Source of the DNA: Isoetes taiwanensis
Taxonomy: Eukaryota; Streptophyta; Lycopodiopsida; Isoetales; Isoetaceae
Assembly (NCBI GenBank): GCA_021234155.1
Contig: JAJEKV010000662.1
Location: 1 to 64,000, forward strand
DNA length: 64,000 nt
Reading direction: 5' to 3'
Part shown: positions 45,431 through 56,725 of the stretch, piece after piece
How the letters are laid out: every line of letters begins with the position of its first letter
Numbering within the stretch: the stretch's first letter is position 1
Program-made: the position numbers and the translations under genes
Notes under the pieces: model-generated
Seen by the model: the letters and a program-made list of their open reading frames with translations, nothing else
What the model was told of the DNA's origin: nothing
The model's database searches: none

Positions 45431-45745
45431 GAAAGTTAAACTTGTTATATATACAAGAAATTTATCGCGGTGGCCAACATTTCTCTTTTCCTAAGTCTAT
45501 TATAGGGGAATTTGTGTCAACTTGAAACTAATGTGAAAATAATCTTCAACCCGATCTCAAACCATGATGCTTTGCGTTCATATTGAAGAAAATAGTGTTA
45601 TTTCAAGCATCTCAAAATGGGGTTCAGAAACTAAGATTCACATTGCGAGCATCGAGTTAGCACAATGCTACTCTATGTTGTGTTTAAGAGTAACATCTAA
45701 ATAAACCCTTATTAACTAAAAGAAAATGCCATTTCAATGCTGAAG
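45431..45745. repeat. dispersed repeat pair, copy 2
   Basis: It matches 21215-21545. Its left edge (TATATACAAGAAATTTATCG) also recurs at about 49963-50030, so at least three partial copies are present. It is non-coding and its class is unknown. Confidence 0.75.
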
Positions 45746-48700
45746 TTGTTAATTGGTTAAGATTAGATCTTAATAATGACTAGTAACGGGTGCCTGGCGA
45801 CCAAAGAGTTGTAGACTAACTTATAATAGCTAGCTATACTTGAGATGGAAGAAAGAGAGAAATTGAAGTTGGGAGATAGTAATAGTTGCCTAGTGTTGTT
45901 GGGCTTTGGTAAGACTATGATATTGGTATGTAGATGTCAGTGTCATATATAGGCTTTAATAGTAATGTATGGCCTATGTTGCAGCTATGTTTGAATAGTT
46001 TTTCTACAAAGAGTGACTGAAAAGAAAGGCATACAAAGCATTCATATAAACATAGTTATTAACCATCTCACGAATACACCATCTATGGAATTTGTATCTA
46101 GTTGGTATAGGTTGAAAGTCCTATGATGTGGTTGATTTTGGTTGGTCAAGGTTTCATAGTGGTTTACTTATACCCATGTTTTTTGTTCAAGGATTTCCCA
46201 ATTAAATATTTGCCATGTTGCTATTTGATTTGAGATTGTTCTCATTTTGCGTTGTTACTATCTATTATTTGACCTTTGGACTTCGAAATGCACAATCAAT
46301 TTGTAAAATGTCATGGGATATTGGCTCTAGCTTGGGACTAAAGGGGCACAATCAAAGAGGATATTACAACATAAACAATGTGTCGTGGGCAAGTCATTTA
46401 AGGTGGCTATATGTTAAGAAAGTATTCCAGTGTTTCTATTTTTTAGTGTGTTTCTATTTGTTGAGAGTTAAATCAATTGTGCTCCTAGCTATGAAATTGG
46501 GCTGATAAGCATTGTACCCTCTAGGTGATATTTTTCTCTAGTAGAGTAAAACCACCATCAACAAAACATTATGTGCTCTAATGTTCTACAATGTTGGACG
46601 AACATAACATCTATGTCATTTCGTTTTGAGAAGATTCCATCTAGTCCCTTTTAAATCTTCTAGTGCTGGACAAACATTCACCTTGTCAAGTAAAATCTAA
46701 AAGACATAGAAGTTGGATGTGAAGCAGCACACTATCTGAGTTGGATGCCATACCACATAGTTTTGGCAGTAACGAATACTGCAAGAAAATGCAGCAGCAA
46801 TACTACTGGATCTAACAGCTCTCAACATCTTTCCTGCGCCAATTATCATCTAACAAAGTCGGAACAGATGTGTAGTAATTTGTTTTCCTTAACAACATTG
46901 TGGCATTCTTGTTCTAGACATGATTCAACAGGATCCAGGTTATTTTGAAACATAAGGAGAATTCAACCATAAGCATATGGATTAGCGAATGGCATACACT
47001 GCAAACAACAGAGAAAAGTGAAATTCAAGTTGTGATGTCACTGCTGCCTAGGTATAATGATCATAAGCAGATTAGCATTTCTTGATGGAACCAACTGCTT
47101 CCTTTATAAAAGCCTTTCTGTGGCATGGACACCATGAGAGGTCTCTTTAATTTTTGCCCAGTCGAGAAGCATAGACATATTGACAAAGATCATTCAACAT
47201 ATACCTGGCATCCATATTCCTACCTTTATACAACAGAAGATGAGGTTTTTCTCATCACAATGGAAGACAAGTTCATTTTGCATTCTCTGTTATTTTAACC
47301 CTACTGTTAGATGCATTTGAAGAACATGCTCCTGTCTGCTGATAGCTGTCCAGAACCTAGATCTTATTTGGCCAAATTCTACAACAATTGCTCTCAAGTG
47401 CTCTGCCAAAGAAAGGCCTTTGGAATTCCTTTTTTTGAATGTGCATACTGCAGCCATGGAATCTAAAGTAAGCAACGTGAGATGTGCCACTAATTACACC
47501 ATTCCACCTTCCCTCAGTTGCATCGAATTTCTAGTTAAACCCATTTATTAATAAAATAAAGAAAAGGTCTGGCACAACTTACAGAAGGGTAATCTAAGAA
47601 ATTCAATAATGGCATGGGCATTGGTGATGGCACCCCTAAAGCCTGGCTCTATTCATACAAAAATCGTGTCTTGTAAAGCCATTGTTTTGAATAATAAGGC
47701 TACTTTGGCCTTTCTCGTTGCTGCTTCATCTGTAATCCATTTTGTAGAGTAAAACCAATTTGTAATATTAGAATGCTTTTTACGATGCCCTTAACACTTC
47801 CAACAATAGCTGATAAATTGCACACTTCCAATTTTAATAGAGCCCTTCCCGGGCGTGACAAAAGGTGCCCTAACACCACCGGAATCCCTGATGAAGGAAA
47901 ACTGAACCTAATGATTCAAGGAAACTAAAAGCTTGAAATAAAATCTTGTTTTGCACCAATCGGGTAAAATAGTCTTTAGGAAACATTGAGCTATAGCATG
48001 CAGGCTTGAATCATGATAGGTGCCCCCATGCAATGGCATGGTGTTAAGGCCAAACACATAGAGCATTTTGTTGCTCCTAGATGTTGATATTCATGAAAGA
48101 AGAACCTAAAGGATACAAAAACGCACCTATGTTCAGACAAAATGAAGCCATGCCATATAAAACAAGCTGGAGATCCTCTTCATTTTAGAAATACATGTTG
48201 CCCTGATCTGATAAATCTTCTCTGGAGATACATTTACAGATGATTCAGTACACCATGCAACGAATAAATTCATAGACATTTCAATCTACCATGTGAAGAA
48301 TGAAAATTCTTGTTAAAAAATATTGTATCAATCAGCTCTTTAACTCTTGCTGAAAAATGTTGTATCAATCACATGAGTAATGATGAAAAGAACTATGGAT
48401 ACCTTATGGAGTGCGCATGAACATTACCTTAAAAAAAAAATCAAATGATCATCATTTGCCACACATAATATATGCTAATATTTAACTTGGAGTTTAAGAT
48501 TAGAGTAAAGCAATAGTCCTGCCTGGATTTGAAGGTGGAGCATGGTGAAGGTGACGTACGTTGAACGATCATTCTATCAAGTTGGAAGAAAAAGGCTTAC
48601 TGACTGCAAACATGAAAACTTAAGGCCCCAGTAAAAAGACCCCCTAAAAATAAAACCTCAAAAACAAAGAAAAACTGACTGAGGCCAAAACCGATGAAGG

Positions 48701-48950
48701 GGGAAAAAAAAGCTTACATCCCATGCTGCAAGAATCTAGAGGAGATAAGGCCGTCCATGGCTATGCTCTGCTTGCCAAGAAGAAGATAGACATACTAGGT
48801 GAAAATGAGCTTTAAATCTCTTTCGAGGATGCACCGGCCTCCATGACGGCGGCAAAAAAAATTGCGTCCAGAAGGGTTAATCCTTGGAATTGAGAAACTT
48901 CATCTTGTTTCCATATTTAGTCTGAGTAGCACACCCACCAGCATGCACGA
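45746..48950. other. unassigned stretch
   Basis: Apart from one possible minus-strand fragment (47287-47490), no frame has a recognisable family. A short phrase (TGTTGTATCAATCA-type) is repeated near 48322 and 48358. Confidence 0.45.
47287..47490 (-). pseudogene. possible exon fragment, unidentified
   Basis: The minus-strand frame of 66 codons reads CTFKKRNSKGLSLAEHLRAI and then VEFGQIRSRFWTAISRQEHV. Composition is balanced and protein-like, with no low complexity. It stops at TAA near 47287. I cannot link it to a family and no further exons are evident. Confidence 0.25.
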
Positions 48951-48954
48951 TAGG

Positions 48955-49345
48955 TGCAATCGGATAAGCGAGGGGAAAAATTTCCTCTCGATTGGATAAG
49001 AGGGGGTTAATCCCCTTGAGAGCTGTTATCGCCGATAAACAAGAGCCCGGGAGGCGAAAGCCCGCTTATCTCATCCATAACAAAGTAGCAAGGGGGATTG
49101 ACCCTTAACCGGCAGGCAAGGAGCCTCACCCAAACCCTGCACCCACAGCCCAATTATCACCCCACGGCTCCAATTATCACTCCAAGCGGCTCGGTTTATC
49201 ATTTGCTCTAAGACATCCAAATTTGAATTCACTGTTTATCACAGTTCGTTGAATTGGCCTATTTATCGCTGTGTTCGGGTTGAATTCGGAGGTGAGGGTG
49301 CTTTGTTTTTTCTCGGGCCGGGTAATCTGCTCGTTATGCCCTATC
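48955..49345. promoter_or_regulatory. cluster of GATAA/TTATC motifs
   Basis: GATAA or TTATC occurs about ten times in 390 bp, for example near 48964, 48996, 49027, 49034, 49066, 49155, 49173, 49197, 49237 and 49262. GATA factors and I-box binding proteins recognise this core in plants. No gene starts obviously next to it. The repeated context (CCAATTATCA-CCC) suggests partial duplication. Confidence 0.35.
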
Positions 49346-49789
49346 ACAGGGCTGCAATCAACGATGGGCAAACGGTTAGATCCAAAAAGCCTCAAAGGTT
49401 ATAGGTCGGATAATAGGAAATCCATTTTTAAAAAAACTAAAAATGGTTTCCTCTAGATCGGAAAAAACCGAATTTAAACAAGAGATAATAATCTAAAGGC
49501 TTATGTTAATTTAAACAAGCCCTTTTGATCACGAATTGTGTAAGATCAAGGGCTACTTTTCGAGAATGATCAATTCTTTCACTAAATCGAGTTACAAAGA
49601 TGTTGCCCAATGCCATTTTTTATGGTTTTGCATTGCTGGAGTTCCAGACTTTTGGGGTGTTTTTGCATTTTTTACATTGGTCAATCTAAAAGCCCCATCA
49701 ACTCACTTGTTTATTGGGTCATTAATCAATTTATGGTGAAAACCACCATATTTCACTCAAAACCCAGCCATTCAATTCTTGAGCTGCTA

Positions 49790-49850
49790 TGCGATTAGAT
49801 TGCCCCTTTCTTACAACTAATGCGATTAGATTGCCCCTTTCTTACAACTA
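49790..49850. repeat. tandem 31-bp duplication
   Basis: The unit TGCGATTAGATTGCCCCTTT and its continuation CTTACAACTAA occurs twice in direct succession. Confidence 0.9.
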
Positions 49851-49918
49851 AAAACCCATCCATTTGTAAGTACTGGTCTTCAAATAGTGGCTTAATTAGT
49901 TATATAAAACTCTCTGAA

Positions 49919-49943
49919 CAAAAAAAAAAAAAAAAAAAAAAAG
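49919..49943. repeat. poly-A run
   Basis: About 23 consecutive A bases follow CTCTCTGAAC. It may be the tail of an old retroposed copy on the plus strand. The upstream sequence is not recognised. Confidence 0.8.
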
Positions 49944-50299
49944 ATAATTGTTTTATATAGTTTAGATATACAAGAAATTTATCGCGAACATTTCTTTTGG
50001 CCGCCGCGAACATTTCTCTTTCTCAGACTCCCTGTATTTAGATAAGTGAGTGATAAAAGGAACGTTATCACTTACTAGTTTTATGCTAATTGAGAGTTCA
50101 TATATGTCAAGATAAGTGGGCCTGCGTTCTTGCATCTTCTTGAATCATTCTTGTCAAGAATGACAAATTGCTCCTCCAAAACATGTAGAATCAGGTCTCC
50201 TTACCTTGACATAGTAGCCAGCGCGTCCTGATTCTGCAGGTCATGGGGGCAGCAAGAATGGCTTGCCCCATGCCATTCTACGTAACATAATGGACATTT

Positions 50300-50412
50300 A
50301 TTTATGGTAGATGTCCTTGAAATGTGGGTGTTGACTAACATGATACTATTAATCTGATGGTGTATTCATGGTAGATGTTCTTGAATTGTGCATATAGATT
50401 AACATGATACTA
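50300..50412. repeat. imperfect tandem duplication of about 60 bp
   Basis: The phrases TATGGTAGATGT(C/T)CTTGAA and TAACATGATACTAT occur twice in succession with substitutions between them. Confidence 0.7.
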
Positions 50413-50846
50413 TACGAAATGGCACTTGCAAAAGGTAAATCATGAGAAAAAGTTGTGTGAAGTGGTGCCATAAACAATCATGAGCAAAAGTTTTAATCAA
50501 CAGGAGAATCTAATGAACTAACCCAAGTTTAAGGCTACAAATAATGTTTTTGATGGTATGGTTTTAGAGTGTGAACACATATTTATTTCAGTGCATTGAA
50601 CCTGGAGTTATGCCAAGGATAGAAACCTTGGTTCGGGTAATTCCCCGGAACAATAGCAAACCACAGTGCAAAATTGAGAAAACTCTCGTTAACAAAAGGT
50701 TAACCGGATCTGCTCCTGATCAAAAATACCACTCTATAGGAAAACATACGTGTCTAAGTTTAAGAGGCAGAAATTTAGCTATAATGAATTTTTTTTTTTC
50801 CGGAATTCCCAGGAGACCCGATTTTGTCTCCTTTTTTAGGTTTTTT

Positions 50847-51161
50847 TTAAGGGCTACTTCGATTCTTTTTATCTTCAGGACGGCGCTGAACAGGGCAGCC
50901 GCTCTGCTCCTCCATCCAAGATTTTAGATTTGCTTTTGCTTGCTGCTTAAGCCTGCCTCTATTTTGCTTGTCTTGCCTATATTTTTCAGTGCAATAGAAA
51001 GAGGAAGGAACGATTGTTGAAGGATATGCGTAAATGGCTTGTCTAGACGGCGCCACTCTATCATTTAGTGGAAGCAGCATGCCAGCATCATCTAGTACAA
51101 GTTTTATATATTGGTGGTTGATGCCGCTCTTTCTAAATGATGATGTGATGCATTTTAGCAA
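50847..51161 (-). pseudogene. unidentified minus-strand ORF, protein-like
   Basis: The frame of 104 codons contains LVLDDAGMLLPLNDRVAPSR, then SSFYCTEKYRQDKQNRGRLK and a Lys/Arg-rich end. Composition is protein-like. The overlapping plus-strand frame (50571-50927) is hydrophobic and less convincing. Neither is recognised. It lies just outside the third cap-body-foldback element. Confidence 0.3.
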
Positions 51162-51853
51162 ATAAACAATCAGTGTGTGTCTCTCATTTCATATTTCCTT
51201 TCTACGACCAACAAGAAGGCCGGAATGTGGATGCAATGTGGTCTGTCACTGCCCTCCTTGCTTTCAAAAATGTGCTATGCAAAGGTTAGCCCCGATTTAT
51301 ATGCTCTGATTCTGCTACATTTTATATTGTACCATTGTTCACTGCAGATTTGATAGGAGCAGATCTTTGCGCAGGAAAATTCCAAGTTCTAATATGTAGC
51401 AAAATAACAGGGGGTTTTTTTTATGATTTTATACGCTTTTTGGCATGGTTTTCATATGATTTCATGGGCGTATTGCACGAGGCATACTAATCAGTACATT
51501 TAGAGTGCATGCATATTTCAATGGCATATTATCTATGGTTTTACAATGGTTTTGCATTGCATATTTATTCCTTCACAAATAGCTTATCTCTTTTACTCCC
51601 AAAAATACAAAACAAAAATACATGCAAAAATACATGCAAGTATCGAGACCCTTTACTTTAGGGTTCGTGGAAGAAAGAATTTTAGGGTTCTTAGGGTTTC
51701 GTGGAAGAACAGCAACGATGATTTTTATGGGGAGAAATCCTTGTTTGTCCGGATTCTTGCTTGGTCTTGCTGTCAGAGTGCCATGCCCATGATTACGAAA
51801 TGGCTAGAACGAGAGAATGGTATCAAGATCATGGATTTGTAAAAAAAAAAAAA

Positions 51854-52066
51854 TCATGGATGGCTGTCCAGTTGTATGTCTATGGCAGACATCGAGTAAG
51901 ATTTTGGAGAACAAGCTTGGTCCCAAGAACTAGCATGCTTCTGGTTCTTCTTCACAAAATGTTTTTCGATGTATTTCTTCTCTGTGGCAAGAATCAGATC
52001 TTCTATCTCTCTGCGGATCTCCTCTGTCAAAACATCTTGGGGTCTTTTTCCGGGGGTGTTCTTCAT
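51854..52066 (-). pseudogene. captured coding-like fragment in element copy 3
   Basis: The minus-strand frame reads NTPGKRPQDVLTEEIRREIE and then DLILATEKKYIEKHF, a charged helical stretch that looks like a real protein fragment. It stops just before an A-run on the plus strand near 51840. The plus-strand frame (51761-52240) is open too but hydrophobic and irregular. The source protein is unknown to me. Confidence 0.35.
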
Positions 52067-53104
52067 GAGAGTTCCGGGTTTTTGTCATTTTTAAAATGGT
52101 ATGTCATTTCCTTTGCTTACATCCTCGGGGTACATTTTGAAAATGCCATTGTCTGCAGAGTGGTATCTTCATCCTATAAGACCTCTAATTCCAAGGAGCA
52201 CCACAAAACCAAGAGCTCTTCAAAGGCAGAGTCCTGGTAAATTCTTAGACATCTTGGATATGTCTTAGAAATTTCAGGACGCTTGTTGAGGTTTGTTGGA
52301 AAACTGATCGAGGTTTATTTGAAGAAACTTGTTTGAAGAATAATTTAGAGACTTCATTATGAATCCCAATGTTGCTCTTTGTAACTGCCTCAGCCCAGTG
52401 TAAATCATCCCAATAGTGCTATAATTTGGAGACTCGCATGACGCGGAGAAACCATTTCAAGCCCAAAGTCGCGGCTGCCATATACAAACACATGCAGTTG
52501 TGGCAACACTGGGGTTAGAAATGCTCATGTAGTTGTGGAAGATGGTCCACATTTTAATATGCATTATGCACAAAATAGTGTCCGTCTGAACCATGACACA
52601 TCCTTGCAGATGAGACTCTGTTAGGTAGTAGTTAAGAAAAGCCACAATTGTTTACAGTAGCGGGATGATGAGCATTGATCGAAGCAAGGAATTGGATCCA
52701 TAGAAGAAACTAACACAATGTGAGAGGACTTGTTAGTGTCCTTTTCAAATTGAAGCATTTGCACATCCAACTTTTGTTATTTGGAATCCCAGAAGCGAAG
52801 AGTTGCTTAATTACAGTGGAAGATAGTGCGTGATCTCCTTATATCCGTGTTTCATTATTTAGAAGCAACACTTCATACATCCCACTAGGAATACCTCAGG
52901 AAAACAAATGGATCTGGTGGTTTATATTGTGTTTAAGAGTATGAATGGTCTTGTTTGCTCATAAATCTTAGGCTAAGATGGTAATGCCCCCTAGGGAACA
53001 TTTTAAAGAAAATGGATTAGGTGTTCCACGTGATAAATCAGAATTTGAATGTTAACTCTAGACTTCTTGCTTATTGGGCCACATCCAGGGGTTTCTTTGG
53101 TGTG

Positions 53105-53203
53105 GTAAGAAGGGGACCGAATCCAAGTATAAATTTCGCACTTGCTGCATTAATGCAGCTTGCACGAGATTCCAATGTACCTAAAGATATAATTGACCGG
53201 AAC
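53105..53203 (+). pseudogene. YebC/TACO1 family exon fragment
   Basis: The frame reads RRGPNPSINFALAALMQLAR and then DSNVPKDIIDRN. This matches the conserved centre of the YebC/PmpR/TACO1 family (GGPNP--N--LA--L-KA---NVPKD-IERN). These are DNA- or translation-associated regulators that plants encode in the nucleus. Only about 33 residues are present. The N-terminal G-R-S-K-A block and the C-terminal domains are not found nearby, so it is a single-exon fragment. Its 3' edge is tandemly duplicated (about 53 bp, 53185-53291), and the second copy ends in a donor-like AAAG|GTAAAA. Confidence 0.7.
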
Positions 53204-53291
53204 TACACTCATCCCAGTGTAAATCATCCAAATCCAAGATATAATTGACCGGAACTACACTCATCCCAAAGGTAAAAATCATCCAAATCCA
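53185..53291. repeat. tandem duplication of about 53 bp at an exon edge
   Basis: AGATATAATTGACCGGAACT and the following ACACTCATCCCA...GTAAA-ATCATCCAAATCCA occur twice in a row. The first copy contains the end of the YebC/TACO1-type coding segment. Confidence 0.85.
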
Positions 53292-53689
53292 GACTTTGAA
53301 TATTCAATTGTTCCTTCTTGTTTAACGGTAGTATGAAAATTGGCGTTAGTAACCCGGCCGTCAAATTAATAGTGCCATATCGGATCAGTTTCTAACTGCA
53401 ACTTAGCACTGGTCAATATAGGTGGCAATGAATTTAACCAATGGCTTGATTGATCGGCAATTCGGCATCACAGAAATAGAATGTCTCGTTCATTATTAGT
53501 TCTATTATCACATACTACCTCATGTATTAATATTGGTATTGGTATAATATTATATGTCTAATTCTTTGCAATGTTTTTGTTTCCATAATTTGAGCACCTC
53601 TAGTTTGTTAGATTTGTTAGGCTATGATATACCATCCATCATTACAGTATTAGGTAATGTTTATATGTACACCCCGACACCATCCTTAA

Positions 53690-54050
53690 GGCCCCGAAGG
53701 GGCCAAAATTTTTTTTACTTAACATAAACCATTAACATTATTAACACAAACCATTGCATTTGACACATTTAAATAAAAATCCCCCTTAAACCCCCTTTGG
53801 TTTGGGTGCATATTCACACAAGGGGGTTCGAGGGGCGAGAGCCCCAAAAAATTTACAATACGTACAAAATTAACACCATTAAGTACATTCTCTCAAACCT
53901 TATAGTATTTTGCAAACTTTAATATACGGTATACAAAAACTTGTACATGCATACCCCACAAACGAGGATCGCTATGTACGGTCCAGATCTTGGAATAAAT
54001 GGCAAATATGCCTATCCGACAGTTTCTCTCGCGTCTCCGGAGTAACCCCC
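53690..54050. repeat. 3' foldback module, copy C (right arm lost)
   Basis: It begins with the perfect interrupted palindrome GGCCCCGAAGGGGCC (53690-53704), followed by AAAATTTTTTTTA, the left arm, and the conserved centre (GGGGCGAGAGCCCC, ATGCATACCCCACAAACGAG, CCAGATCTTGGAATAAA). The sequence stops matching near CCCGTGTGAATA at about 54050, where the composite repeat begins. Confidence 0.85.
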
Positions 54051-54052
54051 GT

Positions 54053-54560
54053 GTGAATAAGAATAGAATAGAATAGAATATGATTTTATCGTCCACGGAG
54101 ACCAACCGCCTATGGGACCCAAGTACAAAGAGAGAGCAGCAGCGATATTACTACCGGGATTAAAAACCCCCGCCCCAAGGGTTTTCGGGAAAACCTTAGT
54201 AGCAATAAGGATGCTGGACATACTGCACGCTTATATATATAATCACAAGTACAACCGAGGTTAATGCCTGGGGGGGGCATAACTGAGTCCCGGTATCCAT
54301 TACCTCCCGGAGGTAATGATCCCAACAAGCCTACAGAGGCCGCGGCTCAAGAGCTCATGCAAGGCCCGATGGGACACAACTAACCGAGCATACCGAGCCC
54401 GGATATGCTCGTGACGGACAGCCCCGGAGGGCGTGACTTTCATCCCCTCATGGCCTGTTGACAAAGACTCCATGCAGGACTCGTCCCTCACGCGGCCCCA
54501 ATCCATCTCCCCTGTCTCACGCGGAGGTGGTGTGCACTGTCGCGGAATGGAAGCAATCAC
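54053..54560. repeat. composite dispersed repeat, copy 3
   Basis: It matches 23262-23780 almost end to end, from the (GAATA)n run to GGTGTGCACTG and GGAAGCAATCACC. The minus-strand frame reads ALHELLS, as in copy 2. It abuts the truncated foldback module on its left and a LINE-type fragment on its right, and may be part of that LINE. Confidence 0.85.
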
Positions 54561-54639
54561 CGGCGCTTTTCCATGGGTAGATGGGTGCGGGTAGTGGTGT
54601 GGGCCCCTCGTGAGCATGGGATTAACTGTCGGCCGATAA

Positions 54640-55020
54640 TTTGCCACCTTGACATGTGAGGGGCCTCACGCATCCCAAAGCTTGGCCATGAAGCAAGCAT
54701 CCAAGTCTTGCTTCAAGGCAACGTTCCTTCTTTGTATGCACCTTTGGTCCACATCGCGGTGCTGCACATTCCACCGCCCGAGAACCACCGGGCTTGCTTT
54801 GTCTTTCCAAGAGGGCTTTGAGTCGCCTTGGGCCCATCGCCATCGCCAAAGCAAGGGCAGCCGGGCTTCATCCATAGCCACCACCTTCTCGAAGTAAATA
54901 ATGTGACATTCCAGCACAACCCTCTGTAATGGAAGGAAGCCTGTCTCCTGGAGCAAGATCTGATATGGGACCGTGGACTTCACTCCCAGTGCCCGGGCCA
55001 AGAAGGCCTTCTGCAACTCA
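54640..55020 (-). pseudogene. LINE-type reverse transcriptase C-terminal fragment
   Basis: The minus-strand frame reads ARALGVKSTVPYQILLQETG and then FLPLQRVVLECHIIYFEKV. This resembles the region just after the catalytic domain in plant non-LTR reverse transcriptases (LGV----P--I---E-G--P------L----YL-KV). No YxDD box is present in the fragment. The next part on this strand leads into the dispersed repeat at 54053-54560. Confidence 0.5.
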
Positions 55021-55438
55021 TGTTCTTGTAGGTAATGCTTGTACTCTATATATCTAGATTGTGCTTTCTGAAGCTGAATAGCACTGGGATATCAGGCTAG
55101 TGGTGACTCGGTTTTGAGCTGTTTTGCAACAATATGATGTTTGCAGATGGCTTGAGTCTTCGGATTAGGTTTGATATTATGGATGCAGTGATACCTATAT
55201 CTTTGCTTGAAGCCATTGCTTTATAAGTTGAATGCCCTATTTCAGAAAAGCTAGAGCAGGAACATTTTTGCTTTTTCTTTCAATCTTTTTTTCTCTTTAA
55301 AGTTCATATGTATTCTATCTGGTCTGTTTTGTTGTCATTTTCTTGAATGGATTTAAAGATTTTATGGATGCATGTTGTGTGTGTTTTTTTTTTTTTTTTT
55401 TTTTGAAGAACGTGTTTTCATATTATACACTCAAAATA

Positions 55439-55909
55439 TTACAAAGTACTTCCAGAAGTAAGAAATGTCCCTGAAGCATCAATCACTTTTAGATGATCAC
55501 TCCATATTGGAATTTTAATACTATCAGGCCAATTGGAGATCTGAAAGCAATTATACAACTTCTTACGAATTTCTTGAAGCACAACCTGAGAAGAAATACG
55601 CTTATCATAAAAGACCTTTCTTCGCCTTCGCTTCCATACATTCCATATTAGCCAAGACTTTGCCATGTGAAATGCAATCCTTTTAGAAGCAGTCCACTGA
55701 TTTGGATAAATACCCAAAAGAAAGTGCTGACTATCCAAAGATACTCCAAAAAGAGAATGCAGCCAGGACCTAAGACTACTCAGCTCTGCACACAAATATA
55801 AACAGTGCTCCAATGTTTCAATGCACCGCTCACACATTGGGCAAAGTGGGCTTACTCCCGGCTTAAAGCGATGAACCATCTTATTAACTCTCAAATAGTG
55901 ATGAATCAC
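55439..55909 (-). pseudogene. LINE ORF2 zinc-binding domain (zf-RVT)
   Basis: The frame of 156 codons reads MIHHYLRVNKMVHRFKPG and then SPLCPMCERCIETLEHCLYL, with the C-x2-C...H-x3-4-C layout of the zf-RVT domain at the end of plant LINE ORF2 proteins. It continues into a Trp/Arg-rich part (WNVWKRRRRKVFYDK) that is also typical. It ends close to the poly-A tail. Confidence 0.9.
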
Positions 55910-56101
55910 CTGCCAAAGTAGAACATTTACCTTTGGAGGATTATATTTAGATCAAACAAGGTTCCAGATGGATTGCTATTGAGAAGGCAAAGTCTGTAAG
56001 TGCCATTTTCGAGAAGGTGATAAAGTACTTGAGGAGGTAAGCAATCTGTAGCATGAACTTACTAGCTTCTTGCCTTCTTTAATACCTTGAACAAAGTTTC
56101 A

Positions 56102-56725
56102 TCATCTCTTGTTACCCACCTTCTTAATTAGAGCACTTGCTACATAAGCCCATATATTGATATCTTTATCCAACAACCCATATGTCTCCTGAAACCATTG
56201 CCAAGGAGCAATATCAATACCAAAATACAACTGTTCAATAGAAATAATACATGCTCTCCTCCACCTCGCTTGGGAATGCACATGCATAAATTCTACAACT
56301 GGGTGTAGTTGTCCATGAGTATACAAAGGCAACCACAGAAAGGGGGAGGATGCCTGGAGACAAGCTTCCCAATCAAATGTAATCACCTGCTGGACTACCT
56401 TCCAGGCTCGAAGCAAGCCTTTCAGTACTGGAGAGGCATGTGAATAAGCTTTCAATGGATATAACAATGCCCAAGGGAGCTCAATTCTCACACCTCGCTT
56501 ATGAAAAACCATACACTTCTTTACTGATTGTTTAAGTAACTTCATACCTGGTGATGCACAATCATCTTTCAACAAACTGAACAATAGCTTAGAAGCTTCA
56601 CGCCACCTTCACAGTGCCTCCATAGCTGCTGGCACTATAGCTGCTGGCATCATATCCATTATCCCTTCAAGCTCCTGCAGCACCATAACTTTCCACTTGC
56701 ACAATTACTTGTTGCAACTATTTCA
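56102..56725 (-). pseudogene. LINE ORF2 linker region upstream of zf-RVT
   Basis: The frame at 56102-56584 contains LPWALLYPLKAYSHASPVLK, WRRACIISIEQLYFG and WQWFQETYGL, a pattern known from the segment between reverse transcriptase and zf-RVT in plant LINEs. Similarity continues in another frame to about 56725. A frame change separates it from the zf-RVT piece. Confidence 0.75.

Larger units (their letters stand above)
51396..54050 (+). mobile_element. cap-body-foldback element, copy 3 (3' arm truncated)
   Basis: The cap begins GTAGCAAAATAACAGGGGG after ATAT and continues with TTATACGCTTTTTGGCATGG and TTTAGGG motifs near 51660-51690. The foldback module begins 2.3 kb later at 53690, close to the spacing in copies 1 and 2 (about 2.14 kb). 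The body is unrelated to that of copies 1 and 2 and holds a minus-strand ORF and a YebC/TACO1-type exon. The right foldback arm is cut off near 54050, where another repeat begins. Confidence 0.6.
55388..56725 (-). mobile_element. 5'-truncated LINE with poly-A tail
   Basis: On the minus strand a coding part runs from about 56725 to 55439 and is followed by a poly-A tail, seen as a T-run at 55388-55406 on the plus strand. A 3' poly-A tail and loss of the 5' part are typical of LINE insertions. The coding part covers the linker and the zinc-binding region that follow the reverse transcriptase. The catalytic part is absent. Confidence 0.85.
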
